Assembly: GCA_021779955.1 (NCBI GenBank)
Contig: JAJXZS010000034.1
Span: 248,001-312,000, forward strand
DNA from: Chloroflexota bacterium
GTDB lineage: Bacteria; Chloroflexota; Anaerolineae; Anaerolineales; Anaerolineaceae
Reading direction: 5' to 3'
DNA length: 64,000 nt
The translations under genes and the position numbers were made by a program. How positions within the stretch are numbered: the first letter of the stretch is position 1; each line of letters opens with the position of its first letter. This document shows, one piece after another, positions 47,234 through 55,328 of the stretch. The notes under the pieces were generated by a model. That model was not told the origin of the DNA. It saw nothing but the letters and a program-made list of their open reading frames with translations, and made no database searches.

Positions 47234-47830
47234 TTACCGATCTACAGCCTTTGTAACGGCTTCGGCCAATTCTGAATAGCTGATCCCCGGGCCGGCGAGC
47301 TTTTCAAGACTCGGAAGTGTGATCGATTGCTGGCTGCGTGACCGGTCATTCAGCACCCGCGTGGGGAGAACATAAAATCGCCATTGATCGAGATCCATTG
47401 GGTCGACCGTGGCTTTGTCCTGGTGGGCCAGCAGCGCGAACACATACACGTCAGCCTGGCGTTTGGCTTCCTGATCCATCTGACCCGTGTCTGCCGACCA
47501 GTATCTTGTTTTGGGTACATTGAATGTGATCTTGGACAACCGCTTCTGATGCCAACTTTGAACATACGCGGCCGACTTCACCTCGACCTTGATGTTATCG
47601 CAGGTTTCCAAGTCGTACGGATTCCATTCTTTTCGACATTCATCGAGCTTTGCGCCAACCGCGTTTGCGACGATGAACTCCGCGAGCACACCCCGCGTGG
47701 CATTGCTGAGCAGATCGGACGTGCTCCAACTCCAAAAATCGAGCAGTGTCATTGCGAGGGGGTGATGATCGAGGAAGGGCTCGTTTCCGAGCTTGCGAAG
47801 GGGGAACTTGCGGGAAAGGTCAGGGGGCAT
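47234..47830 (-). CDS. Putative PD-(D/E)XK nuclease-like protein
   Basis: 198 residues. GVLAEFIVANAVG...EWNPYDLETCDNIKVEVKSAAYVQSWHQKRLSKITFNVPK gives Glu in helix 1, Asp in 'YDLET', then V-E-V-K, an intact E-D-ExK set with the 'KSAAYVQSW' follow-up seen in restriction-type nucleases. A C-terminal ISYSELAEAVTKAVDR is ordinary helix. Family name not recalled. A TATAAT box at 47921-47926 (minus) lies about 90 nt upstream. ATG 47830 is preferred to ATG 47752, which would remove the N-terminal 26 residues. It is the third nuclease-like gene in 6 kb. Confidence 0.65.
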   Translation of the reverse strand: MPPDLSRKFPLRKLGNEPFLDHHPLAMTLLDFWSWSTSDLLSNATRGVLAEFIVANAVGAKLDECRKEWNPYDLETCDNIKVEVKSAAYVQSWHQKRLSKITFNVPKTRYWSADTGQMDQEAKRQADVYVFALLAHQDKATVDPMDLDQWRFYVLPTRVLNDRSRSQQSITLPSLEKLAGPGISYSELAEAVTKAVDR

Positions 47831-47920
47831 TGGGTTTAAGAGATTGGGGGGAGAAAGTAAGAACCGTGAAGAAGAAGTATCACCATACCATTGAGAGCGT
47901 CAATATTCGAGTATTGTTTG

Positions 47921-47926
47921 ATTATA
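47921..47926 (-). promoter_or_regulatory. -10 box of the nuclease-like gene at 47234
   Basis: TATAAT on the minus strand (GAATATAATCAA), about 90 nt before ATG 47830, in an AT-rich patch. Confidence 0.4.
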
Positions 47927-48035
47927 TTCAATAATGATATTCATACGTCATGAATGGTGGGGTGGGTTGCTGCTTTTCCAACCAACCCTACGGTTCTGAC
48001 TTCAGGCGCTTACTGGGTGATTGATGAATCCCAAT

Positions 48036-48380
48036 CTACTGTTCCCTGACGATATCGACCGAGATCTCCACGGCTGGCGTCGTTCCTCTGTTCTCGAGCC
48101 AGTGGTAGGTGCTCATATCCTCAGGCCAGCCCGCTCCCGGCCCGTACTCCTTTGCCACACCATTTCGATGATCAGTGATCGTTCCTTCCAGGATATAGAC
48201 CATGCCCGGCCGGCCTTTATGGTCGTGGAGCGGGCCGAAAACCGCCCCAGGTTCGAAGGTAACCCGGCGCATGCGAAATTGAAGTCCGGCCATGCCCTCG
48301 ATTTCAGGGCCGAGGTCGAATTTTCTGAGCAACTCAACCGTAACGCCTTTGGTCTCGTGTGCAACCTGTTCGTTTGTCAT
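48036..48380 (-). CDS. Cupin domain protein
   Basis: 114 residues. MRRVTFEPGAVFGPLHDHKGRPGMVYILEGTITDH then PGAGWPEDMSTYHWLENRGTTPAVEISVDI: the two cupin motifs, with His-x-His replaced by HDH, a Glu in ILEGT and His in YHWLEN as metal ligands. A small-molecule-binding or epimerase-like cupin; the substrate is unknown. GGAGACC lies 6 nt before ATG 48380. Divergent from the DUF1214/DUF1254 pair. Confidence 0.9.
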   Translation of the reverse strand: MTNEQVAHETKGVTVELLRKFDLGPEIEGMAGLQFRMRRVTFEPGAVFGPLHDHKGRPGMVYILEGTITDHRNGVAKEYGPGAGWPEDMSTYHWLENRGTTPAVEISVDIVREQ

Positions 48381-48607
48381 CGAGGTCTCCTTCCATCCGT
48401 TCCAGCCACTGATTTATTCATTGTACTGACTTTTGAACCGCAATAATCAGCCATAGAATCAGAAACGGCCTTCCAAGTCTTGACCAAGATTCTTCATATG
48501 ATATTAACCTGTATAAACATATAATTTGCGTATGGTAAATTTCCTCACAATGCTTTCGAATGCTCAAGTCGTGCCCACGGATATACCGGCAAAGGAGTAG
48601 AAACAAT

Positions 48608-49270
48608 ATGAACAGAAGAATCTCATATCTGGCGATAGTGGTCGGAGTGATATGTGTCTATTTCTTTATCTCCGCATTCTTCCTTGGCCATCCCAGGATT
48701 GTGCGAAATGACCTGATTCAAGGCTTCTTCATCGGCTTCGGGCTGGCGTTTGTCACTGCCCAAATTTACGCCAGGATCAAGACCACGAAGGTCAACGGCT
48801 GGATCACCATGTTCGGACTAGGCGAGCCAGGCAACGGCATGTTCCTGCGAGCCGCCCATGCCCAGTTATTTCCCGGACCGGTGAACGTTCCCCAAGAAGC
48901 GATGTATTGGTGGACGAACTCAGATGGCGCAGGCCGTGCGCTCTCAGGAGTTCACGATTACTTGATGCGCTTTCCAGCAGGGCAACTTCCGCCGAACAAT
49001 GCATTCTGGTCGATTACGATGGGTGACGACGGGAATCATTTTGTAGCGAACCCGATCAACCGGTTCAGCGTCAGCGATCGTACCGGGCTTGCCCCAAACC
49101 CCGACGGTTCTGTCGATATTTACATTCAGAACACTGCTCCGGAGGGGCACGAGTCCAATTGGCTGCCTGCGCCTTTGGGTAAGTTCATCCTCTGGCTGCG
49201 CGTGTACATGCCCGGTCAAGCCATTCTGGACCGCAAGTATCAGGTGCCGCCAGTCGTGGAGGTGAAATGA
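48608..49270 (+). CDS. DUF1214 domain membrane protein
   Basis: 220 residues. An N-terminal helix (YLAIVVGVICVYFFISAFFLG) and a second hydrophobic segment (LIQGFFIGFGLAFVTAQIYA) anchor it. The C-terminal DUF1214 reads GMFLRAAHAQLFPGP..., PPNNAFWSITMGDDGNHFVANPINRFSVSDRTGLAPNPDGSVDIYIQN, NWLPAPLGKFILWLRVYMPG. Normally DUF1214 is the C-terminal half of DUF1254-DUF1214 proteins; here the two are separate genes with an ATGA overlap, so they should form a complex. Function is unknown. GGAG lies 9 nt before ATG 48608. Confidence 0.85.
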   Translation: MNRRISYLAIVVGVICVYFFISAFFLGHPRIVRNDLIQGFFIGFGLAFVTAQIYARIKTTKVNGWITMFGLGEPGNGMFLRAAHAQLFPGPVNVPQEAMYWWTNSDGAGRALSGVHDYLMRFPAGQLPPNNAFWSITMGDDGNHFVANPINRFSVSDRTGLAPNPDGSVDIYIQNTAPEGHESNWLPAPLGKFILWLRVYMPGQAILDRKYQVPPVVEVK

Positions 49271-49863
49271 TGCAGATCAATTACCAGCATTTGCTCATAT
49301 TCTCATTGGTTATGATTCCGGTTTTTTTACTCGTCACCTACTTTTGGCCGCGCCTGTTGCTTTCAGTCTTTAAGAGGGGGATTCTTTCTAACGGGTTCGG
49401 CGACGGCCCCATTCCGATCAATACGCTCGCTACGGAGCCCCAAGCGCTTTTTGCAGATCCTCTCCACGCCCCCGCCTCGGCCCCAAGCCTGGCGACTACG
49501 GGCGTGAACCACGACACGCTTCTTGCGGCCGGCTGGCTGGATCTCAGTCAAGGGCCGCTTGTCTTGCACGTCCCCGATATGCACGATCGCTACTATAGCG
49601 TGCAGTTCACGGATCCATTGAAAAACACTAATTTCGCATATGTCGGCAAACGCGCCACGGGGACTCAGGCGGGCGACTTTCTCATTACGAGAGCAGGTTG
49701 GAAAGGTCAGGCGCCGGGCGGAATGAAGCAGATATCCTCGCCGAACAACTCTGTGTTGGTCATCGGAAGGGTTCTCGTGGAAAACGACAACGACGTGGCG
49801 ACGGCCTACGATCTTTCGAAGCAGATCCAATTCACACCCTTGAGCCGCTGGCAACCCGGATAG
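49267..49863 (+). CDS. DUF1254 domain membrane protein
   Basis: 198 residues. One N-terminal helix (LLIFSLVMIPVFLLVTYFW), then the DUF1254 body: LLAAGWLDLSQGPLVLHVPDMHDRYYSVQFTDPLKNTNFAYVGKRATGTQAGDFLITRAGWKG...SPNNSVLVIGRVLVENDNDVATAYDLSKQIQFTPLSRW. The conserved 'Y.VQFTD...N.FAYVG.R.TGT.AGD.L..GPGW.G' pattern is clear, and the Ser-Pro motif is present. Normally fused to DUF1214; here the second gene of a coupled pair. Start ATG 49267 overlaps the DUF1214 stop; ATG 49270 is next. Confidence 0.85.
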   Translation: MMQINYQHLLIFSLVMIPVFLLVTYFWPRLLLSVFKRGILSNGFGDGPIPINTLATEPQALFADPLHAPASAPSLATTGVNHDTLLAAGWLDLSQGPLVLHVPDMHDRYYSVQFTDPLKNTNFAYVGKRATGTQAGDFLITRAGWKGQAPGGMKQISSPNNSVLVIGRVLVENDNDVATAYDLSKQIQFTPLSRWQPG

Positions 49864-49923
49864 AGTGACCGTTGAAAGGCGACTCTACCCATCTGCCGAT
49901 TCCCTTTCTATGCGTAATCACCA

Positions 49924-49947
49924 CCGCCCTCCAAAACTGGAGGGCGG
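49924..49947. terminator. Hairpin after DUF1254 (also scrap of a duplicated OB-fold 3' end)
   Basis: CCGCCCTCCA (49924-49933), AAAC loop, TGGAGGGCGG (49938-49947). It resembles in form the terminator hairpin after the OB-fold gene at 53464-53491, and what follows also resembles that gene's end. It may serve the DUF1214/DUF1254 transcript. Confidence 0.5.
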
Positions 49948-49974
49948 CTTAAAGTGGAAATCTGCTTGATTCCA

Positions 49975-50010
49975 GGCTCTTACCGCGGTCCTGAACTTAT
50001 GCCTGTACAT
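49975..50010 (-). pseudogene. Degenerate scrap of the OB-fold gene 3' end
   Basis: Minus-strand reading MYRHKFRTAVRA corresponds to VYGYKFRPAVRA at the C-terminus of the OB-fold protein at 53509. The similarity, together with the preceding hairpin, suggests an old partial copy. Confidence 0.4.
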
Positions 50011-50151
50011 CCGACTCGGTGCGCACAACAGACGGTAGAGTATCGATTTAACGCCCGAATCAGGCCGCGCCGCAAAGCGGCGTTGGCTTGAATGAGTTGT
50101 CTGGCATGATTGGATTTTCGCCACTTTCTGAGTCGCCCGGTAATCCCTTCA

Positions 50152-50898
50152 TCACCGCTGCATCAGAGCGAACACACCCCAGCCCAGGTATTCTCGCGTG
50201 TAAGCGGCGTAGCGCTCGGGTTCCGAGGTCAGTTTGGCTCGAACTTCATTCGCCATCTCGTCGTTGGGATTGGCGTCAAGCCACCGGCGCATGGTGAGCC
50301 ATTTGGCAGCCTCGTATCTGTCCCAGCCGTCCTGGTCAGCCAGAACCATTTCAACGACGTCGTAGCCAAGATGGTCGAAAGACGCGATAAGTTCTGGAAG
50401 CATGAGAAATTCGGAGATCGAGCTGGCAAGACACCCCCTGGCAACATCTTCCGTCGGCGGTAATTGCCGCCAGTACGGCTCGCCGATGAGGATGATCCCT
50501 CCGGGGCGCAGGCTCCGCGCCAGAAGCTCGATCGTGCCGGCTACTCCCCCGCCGATCCAGGTGGCACCGAGACAGGCTGCCACACTGACCTTCTCGTCAG
50601 AGACAAAGCCGGCAGCATCGTCATGAATGAACTTGACTTGAGCGGCAACGCCAAGCTCTTCAGCACGGAGTTTCGCTTGCCCGGTGAACAACTGGCTCAT
50701 GTCGATGCCGGTGCCGGTGACACCGTAATCGCGCGCCCAGGTGCACAGCATCTCCCCCGATCCGCTGCCGAGATCGAGAACTCGGGCCCCCGGTTCCAGA
50801 CGCAGCGCCGCCCCGAGAACGGCAAGCTTTTCGGGTGTGATCGGGTTGTGGATGCGGTGAGCACTCTCAGTGATGTTGAAGATTCGTGGAATATCCAA
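50152..50898 (-). CDS. Class I SAM-dependent methyltransferase
   Basis: 248 residues. Motif I VLDLGSGSGEMLCTWARD, acidic strand-2 end TGIDMS, VKFIHDDAAGF (motif post-I/II), and LRPGGIILIGEPYWRQLPP after strand 5. This resembles methyltransferases of the ubiE/arsM-like kind that act on small molecules; the substrate is unknown. The N-terminal 30 residues (IPRIFNITESAHRIHNPITPEKLAVLGAAL) are a lid helix. No close partner; a scrap of the OB-fold gene follows 230 bp away. Confidence 0.9.
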   Translation of the reverse strand: MDIPRIFNITESAHRIHNPITPEKLAVLGAALRLEPGARVLDLGSGSGEMLCTWARDYGVTGTGIDMSQLFTGQAKLRAEELGVAAQVKFIHDDAAGFVSDEKVSVAACLGATWIGGGVAGTIELLARSLRPGGIILIGEPYWRQLPPTEDVARGCLASSISEFLMLPELIASFDHLGYDVVEMVLADQDGWDRYEAAKWLTMRRWLDANPNDEMANEVRAKLTSEPERYAAYTREYLGWGVFALMQR

Positions 50899-51379
50899 TG
50901 CAGAAAATCTCCCTTCGGGTGTGAATAAGTTCAGATAGTGCTAAAGGTTTGCGTTACCTGCGTGAAGGTCGGTTTGGACTCAGCCCGGGAACCGGTTGTA
51001 GTATAAATAAAGCCATTGCTGTTGCCAGAATTGCCACCCCACTTTTCAATTGTACAAATACGCCTTATTTATGCAACACAAAATGCGCCCCCATCTCTGG
51101 AATGCGCTTTGCATTTTCTTGTTCTTCAAGAACTTAATGAGCCAACACCGGCCGGAACTTATACCCGTAGACGAGCATACCGTGCTTGTCGCCATCCTGG
51201 CGAATGCGGCTCCACCGGCATTTTAGTCGGTAAGCCTTCATCCGGTCACCTTCAGGGGTTGCGGCGCGTGTGGCCCTGATCGCCGGCGGCTGCCATTGGC
51301 GCGAGGGGGGGCGCGCCTCGTTGAAATCGCCGCCTGAGTGAATCAAAAATCCCGACCTGTTAGGTCAGGCACATGTTAT
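50899..51379. other. 480-bp intergenic region with an OB-fold gene remnant
   Basis: Holds a 60-bp copy of the OB-fold gene 3' end (see 51151) and a TGTACAAT box near 51050. Otherwise nothing recognised. Confidence 0.4.
51151..51210 (-). pseudogene. Truncated duplicate of the OB-fold gene 3' end
   Basis: About 59 of 60 bases match the C-terminal coding region of the OB-fold gene at 53509 with two or three substitutions. On the minus strand it reads RIRQDGDKHGMLVYGYKFRP, identical to the intact protein. The upstream part of the gene is absent, so this is a dead fragment. Confidence 0.75.
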
Positions 51380-52816
51380 TTAGGGATTTGCTTGTTTATG
51401 TATTTCAAGCTCCCAGGTGGTCACTCCGGTTACGCCCTGCATCGCGGTAGACTCTTCTCCATGTGCTTGAGCGCCGTCCTTTGCGGCGATCTCGATTTCG
51501 TTAAGAAAGAAACCTTGATCCTGGGCAGCACCAAGCGCCCACGTACCGGCAATCGGGTGCACGCACGTATACTCTGATGTACTGGTCGACGCCGGGCCCA
51601 CGATGGTCAATTTGAAAGTGGCCGGTTGACCGGTGGCGTCCGGGATGACTTTGCCGGTTATCCTCATCGCAGGAAATACCAGCGCGGAAGCCTCAGGGTC
51701 GGTGCACTGGAAATCCTTACTGCCCATAGAGGCTTCGACTTTTTGCATGACCCCTTCTCCCACAATCGTCCCATTCGCATTCGCGCGGAAAGTGATCAGG
51801 AATTCGTAACCACTTATGACTTCAAGACCGCTTTGTTCTCCAGATATGCGGTATTTCCCTTCGCCGACGTAGTTCTGCACGCATTTTTCTTTGACTTGCT
51901 CGTAGGTCTGGATAATTTTATCGATCTCAGCTTTAAATTCATTCCCATTCTCATTCGTTTGCCCCAAAAGGGAGGCCTGACGTGCCCAACCCAGGGCTTT
52001 CGAAATGATGGCAGGCGCCTTATCGCAATCCTCGAGCGCAATCGGCAGTTGAGGAGCAATGAAACTGTCGTATGCCTGGCGCAAAAATTCGCTGATCCTA
52101 TCTTTAAAATTGGGATCCGGTTTTCCGATAAATTCGGCCTGGCGCTGAATTCCCAGATATTCCTGCACATTTTGCGTGAACGCGTCTTCTGCATTGGAAG
52201 GAACGTTTTGTTGCTGCTGGGTTTGGATCTCATCAGGTGTCGCTTGTGCGGCGCCAACCCCACTGAAATGCCAGACCTCGAGCGTCAGGATGCCGTTCTC
52301 AACGGTCGATGGGTTGAGATATACTCCCTGGCCATCCTCATGATAGCCAAAGGCCACGGTCTCATATCCTTCTGATGCGACGGTTTTGGGAGATTCGATG
52401 CTGAGTGTAGCAGGTTGGAAGAGCCGCAACCCTTCGGGTTCCATTTGCACCCCGGCGACCAGGCCGCCGCTGAACGGTAGGCCATCTACGCCTGCTATAG
52501 GCTTCAGGGTGATCGTTTCATCGCTTTGCAGAGCGCCCTTTGGAAAAACGAGCGTAAACCGGGTGCCATCGGCAGCCTGGGCAGCCAGTGTCCCGCCTGC
52601 CGTGGAGATGACCGCGCTTACTGCGAGGCTCTCGTCCACCGCGACCTGCACGTTAAGCGGATTTGGAATGGGGGTTGCAGTCGACGGCATGGCGGTCGGA
52701 GATGACAGCATGCCGGGCGTTGTGGGCGGCGAACTGGTTAGGGAAGACGGAGCAGTGCAAGCCGTCAATGTGGCCACCAACAACAGGGTGACGAGTTTCT
52801 TGAGTGAAATAACCAT
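51380..52816 (-). CDS. Predicted lipoprotein, ZU5-like N-terminal region
   Basis: 478 residues. Lipoprotein signal KLVTLLLVATLTAC (LTAC, Cys20) and a Ser/Pro/Thr tether to about 50. Residues 55-195 resemble a ZU5-like domain (ISTAGGTLAAQAADGTRFTLVFPKGALQSDETITLKPI...FSGGLVAGVQMEPEGLRLFQPATLSI). The middle is helical (FTQNVQEYLGIQRQAEF...EIDKIIQTYEQVKEK) and the C-terminal 120 residues are beta-rich with Cys residues (KDFQCTDPEAS, EYTCVHPIAGTW). No function known. ATG 52816 has GGAGTTCA upstream. It lies in a stretch that holds scraps of other genes. Confidence 0.75.
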   Translation of the reverse strand: MVISLKKLVTLLLVATLTACTAPSSLTSSPPTTPGMLSSPTAMPSTATPIPNPLNVQVAVDESLAVSAVISTAGGTLAAQAADGTRFTLVFPKGALQSDETITLKPIAGVDGLPFSGGLVAGVQMEPEGLRLFQPATLSIESPKTVASEGYETVAFGYHEDGQGVYLNPSTVENGILTLEVWHFSGVGAAQATPDEIQTQQQQNVPSNAEDAFTQNVQEYLGIQRQAEFIGKPDPNFKDRISEFLRQAYDSFIAPQLPIALEDCDKAPAIISKALGWARQASLLGQTNENGNEFKAEIDKIIQTYEQVKEKCVQNYVGEGKYRISGEQSGLEVISGYEFLITFRANANGTIVGEGVMQKVEASMGSKDFQCTDPEASALVFPAMRITGKVIPDATGQPATFKLTIVGPASTSTSEYTCVHPIAGTWALGAAQDQGFFLNEIEIAAKDGAQAHGEESTAMQGVTGVTTWELEIHKQANP

Positions 52817-52970
52817 GAGTGAACTCCATTTTTAAAAAGGAAACGAGTCTGGTCAGCATGCCAAATGGACTGCTGAATTTTCAAACGAATACCTGGCACA
52901 TAGCTGTTGCGAAAACCCTTATCGGATGGACGTTCTCAAGAAGGCGAAGCGTCAACTTCTTCACTGCGGG

Positions 52971-53255
52971 CTATGATTGCGGCCAGCGGACATCTCTCCA
53001 GCTCTCGAAGCCAGGTAGCGTCATCGCCATCTTATCTTTCAACACAGCATCTCCCACCGACCTAACCTGGGCTATGCACGAACTAAATGCTTCTGAAAAA
53101 GCAACAGTATCACGAGTTCCAATCTCATTGCCACTCACTCCCGATGGCCCTCATATAAACCTGATGTTTGATACAACAGGAGGAATGACCAGAGTGCGCA
53201 AGCGCTCAATTGCCGTACGAGCATCTTGCAACTTTACTATAGCACCTCCAAACAT
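52971..53255 (-). pseudogene. Small gene interrupted by TGA
   Basis: From ATG 53255, preceded by GGAGGAGG at good spacing, the frame reads MFGGAIVKLQDARTAIERLR, TLVIPPVVSNIRFI, TGA (53153-53151), then GPSGVSGNEIGTRDTVAFSE, AFSSCIAQVRSVGDAVLKDK, MAMTLPGFESWRDVRWPQS and TAG at 52971. The helical, WxG-like tail suggests a real 95-residue protein with one nonsense codon, but no family is recognised. The 34-residue first part alone could be a small protein. Confidence 0.35.
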
Positions 53256-53461
53256 TGAAACACCTCCTCCACTATTATTCGAGTATATCGATATCCAGGT
53301 TTTATGGTAACAAAGACAGCGACGAAACGGCCCAACGGTTTGCGTAACTGGCGCTGGGGTGGGCGTGGACAATGGTTGGGAGAAAAAAACTTGTAGCCAG
53401 AAAACTGTTTGCCATAGTGCCGCAGAATCCTACAATCACAATGTGATTATGCCATAAATCA

Positions 53462-53491
53462 AAAAGCGCCTTCCAGAAATGGAAGGCGCTT
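53462..53491 (-). terminator. Rho-independent terminator of the OB-fold gene
   Basis: AAGCGCCTTCCA (53464-53475), loop, TGGAAGGCGCTT (53480-53491). On the minus strand the stem is followed by TTTGATTT. Strong 12-bp stem. Confidence 0.85.
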
Positions 53492-53508
53492 GAAATCTCA
53501 ATCTTGTT

Positions 53509-53910
53509 TTACGCTCTTACCGCAGGCCTGAACTTATACCCATAGACGAGCATACCGTGCTTGTCGCCATCCTGGCGAATGCGGCGGGTGACCATCTCCA
53601 CAGGCATGCCGATCTCGACCGGCTTGTCTCCCAGGTCGGTCAACTGCGCGGTGACCATGGGGCCTTCCTCGAGCGCGACCACTGCGACGGTGTACGGGAT
53701 ATTCTCTTCATAACCGGCCGGGGCGTCGCGCATGATGGTGTACGAATAAACCTTGCCTTTACCGCTCATGGTGTATTGCGTTTTCGCTTCTTCGCCGCAG
53801 TACGGACAAACATCCCGCGGCGGGAAGATCTTGGAATCGCAATGCGGGCAAACCTCACCCACAAGTGCGTATCTTTGTTGTTTTAGCCTCCAATGGCGTG
53901 GAACTTCCAT
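53509..53910 (-). CDS. Zn-ribbon OB-fold protein (DUF35/ChsH2-like)
   Basis: 133 residues. Rubredoxin-like zinc ribbon C21-x2-C24 ... C35-x2-C38 (EVCPHCDSKIFPPRDVCPYCG), then a DUF35 OB-fold: GKGKVYSYTIMRDAPAGYEENIPYTVAVVALEEGPMVTAQLTDL...IGMPVEMVTRRIRQDGDKHGMLVYGYKFRPA. In archaea this protein joins thiolase and HMG-CoA synthase into one complex that channels acetoacetyl-CoA. It lies next to both genes here, so the same role is likely. Its 3' end is present as two remnants at 49975 and 51151. ATG 53910 is preceded by GGAGCAATAAAT. Confidence 0.9.
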   Translation of the reverse strand: MEVPRHWRLKQQRYALVGEVCPHCDSKIFPPRDVCPYCGEEAKTQYTMSGKGKVYSYTIMRDAPAGYEENIPYTVAVVALEEGPMVTAQLTDLGDKPVEIGMPVEMVTRRIRQDGDKHGMLVYGYKFRPAVRA

Positions 53911-53998
53911 ATTTATTGCTCCATTTCCTTATAATTATCTTTGCAAGGGTAAGTGTAGAGTAGGGTTGCTATCAAAAGCTATCAAATAAAAAAGACTG

Positions 53999-54030
53999 GT
54001 GATTAGTGATTAGTAATCAGTAATTAGGAA
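53999..54030. repeat. Short dispersed repeat (TTAGT/GTAATCAGTAAT type)
   Basis: GTGATTAGTGATTAGTAATCAGTAATTAGGAA, a degenerate 7-8-mer repeat. A matching string, GTAATCAGTAA...TAATTAGGAA, occurs at 61383-61405. Confidence 0.45.
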
Positions 54031-54155
54031 CAACAGTCTATTCTCAATTCGAGCAAGGCAATGAGTATTTGACCAAACAACTCATTCCGAGATGCCTGAT
54101 CCCTAAGCGCCCAATTGCCAAGCACCTAGTCACTCAGCGCCCGGTTACTTGGTGC

Positions 54156-55319
54156 TTAATCACTGATCCTCTCCAGCACATGCGTCACGGCGGTGGATGC
54201 GGGGCCACCTAATGATTGGACCAAGGCACAGTGCGCGTTCTTGACCTGGTTGGCTCCGGCTTCTCCGCGCAACTGCTGCACCGCTTCCACGATCTGATAC
54301 ACTCCGCTGGCGCCCAATGGGTTGCCGCGCCCTTTTTGACCGCCCATGGTGAGCGATGGCAGCCTGCCATCGAGCGCGAGGGTACCATCTGTTGCGAGTT
54401 CCCAGCCTTCCCCGCGGTCGGCAAAACCGGCTGCCTCGAGGCTGAGAGCAGCATACACAGAGAACGAATCACAGAACTCGAACATGTCCGCGTCTTCAGG
54501 GCGCATTCCGGCTTTACGGCAAGCCTGCTGTATCGAGCGATGGGCAGCCTCGAAGCCCATCGGGTCGCGGCGGTCGTGTACCGCCAGCGTGTCGATGGCA
54601 ACGGCTGACCCGCTGATGCGCACGAGTGGATGCACGGGTTTCTCAGGCAGCAGGTCGCGGCGGCAGATCACCACCGCAGCCGCGCCGTCTGCATATGGCG
54701 CACTGTCGTACAGGTTGAGCGGATCGGTGATCAGGTCGGCTTTCTGGTACATTTCCCTGGTAATCGCCTTGTGGTACATGGCGTTTGGATTGTTCACAGC
54801 GTTGGCATGGGCGAGGATGGGGAAACCTGCCAGGGCGTCTGCTTCCAAGTTGTTTTCGTATAGATATCGCTGCATGATCAGCCCGGCCTGGCCGTTCGCT
54901 CCCAATCCGGGGATGGCTTCGAAGTCGTAATCCATTCCCATCGAAAGAGCGCTCTCCAGCTCTGAGCCGACCGCATCCGTCCACTTTTCGACGCCCGCCA
55001 CCACCGCGCAATCGATGTAACCCGAAAGGACGGCCAGGTATCCAAGGCGCAGGGCTGCCGCTCCAGACGCGCCGGCCGCTTCGGCAGTGTAGCTCTCGAT
55101 ACCGTTCAGTCCGGCATAATCCACGAGCAGCGCACCCAGGTTGGCCTGATGCGAAAGGATCGATGATAGCATATTCCCAACGTAAAGGGCTTGAGGGCGC
55201 AACCCTCCCGAATCCGCAACCGCCTGGCGGATGGCTCTGACGCCCATCTCGCGCAGGCTGAGATCCCAGTGTTCTCCAACAGGGATTTGACCAATCCCGG
55301 CAATCACGACGTCTGTCAT
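54156..55319 (-). CDS. Thiolase-fold protein of the HMG-CoA synthase cluster (active-site residues replaced)
   Basis: 387 residues, full thiolase length with archaeal-type sequence (VVIAGIGQIPVGEHWDLSLREMG...ANGQAGLIMQRY...DSAPYADGAAAVVICRRDL). It should make acetoacetyl-CoA for HMG-CoA synthase. But the catalytic Cys of the usual 'ACASG' is Gly83 (AAGASGAAAL), the His of 'HDxF' is Cys283 (FCDSFS) and the His of 'GHPxGATG' is Asn333 (GNPLGASG). All three are unlike working thiolases, so either catalysis is very different or this is a non-catalytic partner. It starts 9 nt after HMG-CoA synthase ends, so it is in the same operon. ATG 55319. Confidence 0.8.
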   Translation of the reverse strand: MTDVVIAGIGQIPVGEHWDLSLREMGVRAIRQAVADSGGLRPQALYVGNMLSSILSHQANLGALLVDYAGLNGIESYTAEAAGASGAAALRLGYLAVLSGYIDCAVVAGVEKWTDAVGSELESALSMGMDYDFEAIPGLGANGQAGLIMQRYLYENNLEADALAGFPILAHANAVNNPNAMYHKAITREMYQKADLITDPLNLYDSAPYADGAAAVVICRRDLLPEKPVHPLVRISGSAVAIDTLAVHDRRDPMGFEAAHRSIQQACRKAGMRPEDADMFEFCDSFSVYAALSLEAAGFADRGEGWELATDGTLALDGRLPSLTMGGQKGRGNPLGASGVYQIVEAVQQLRGEAGANQVKNAHCALVQSLGGPASTAVTHVLERISD

Positions 55320-55328
55320 AGATCCGCC

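Noticed and set aside
52819-53310. 163-residue + strand frame
   Set aside because: No ribosome site or recognisable motifs; its opposite strand holds the small gene with a good Shine-Dalgarno site.
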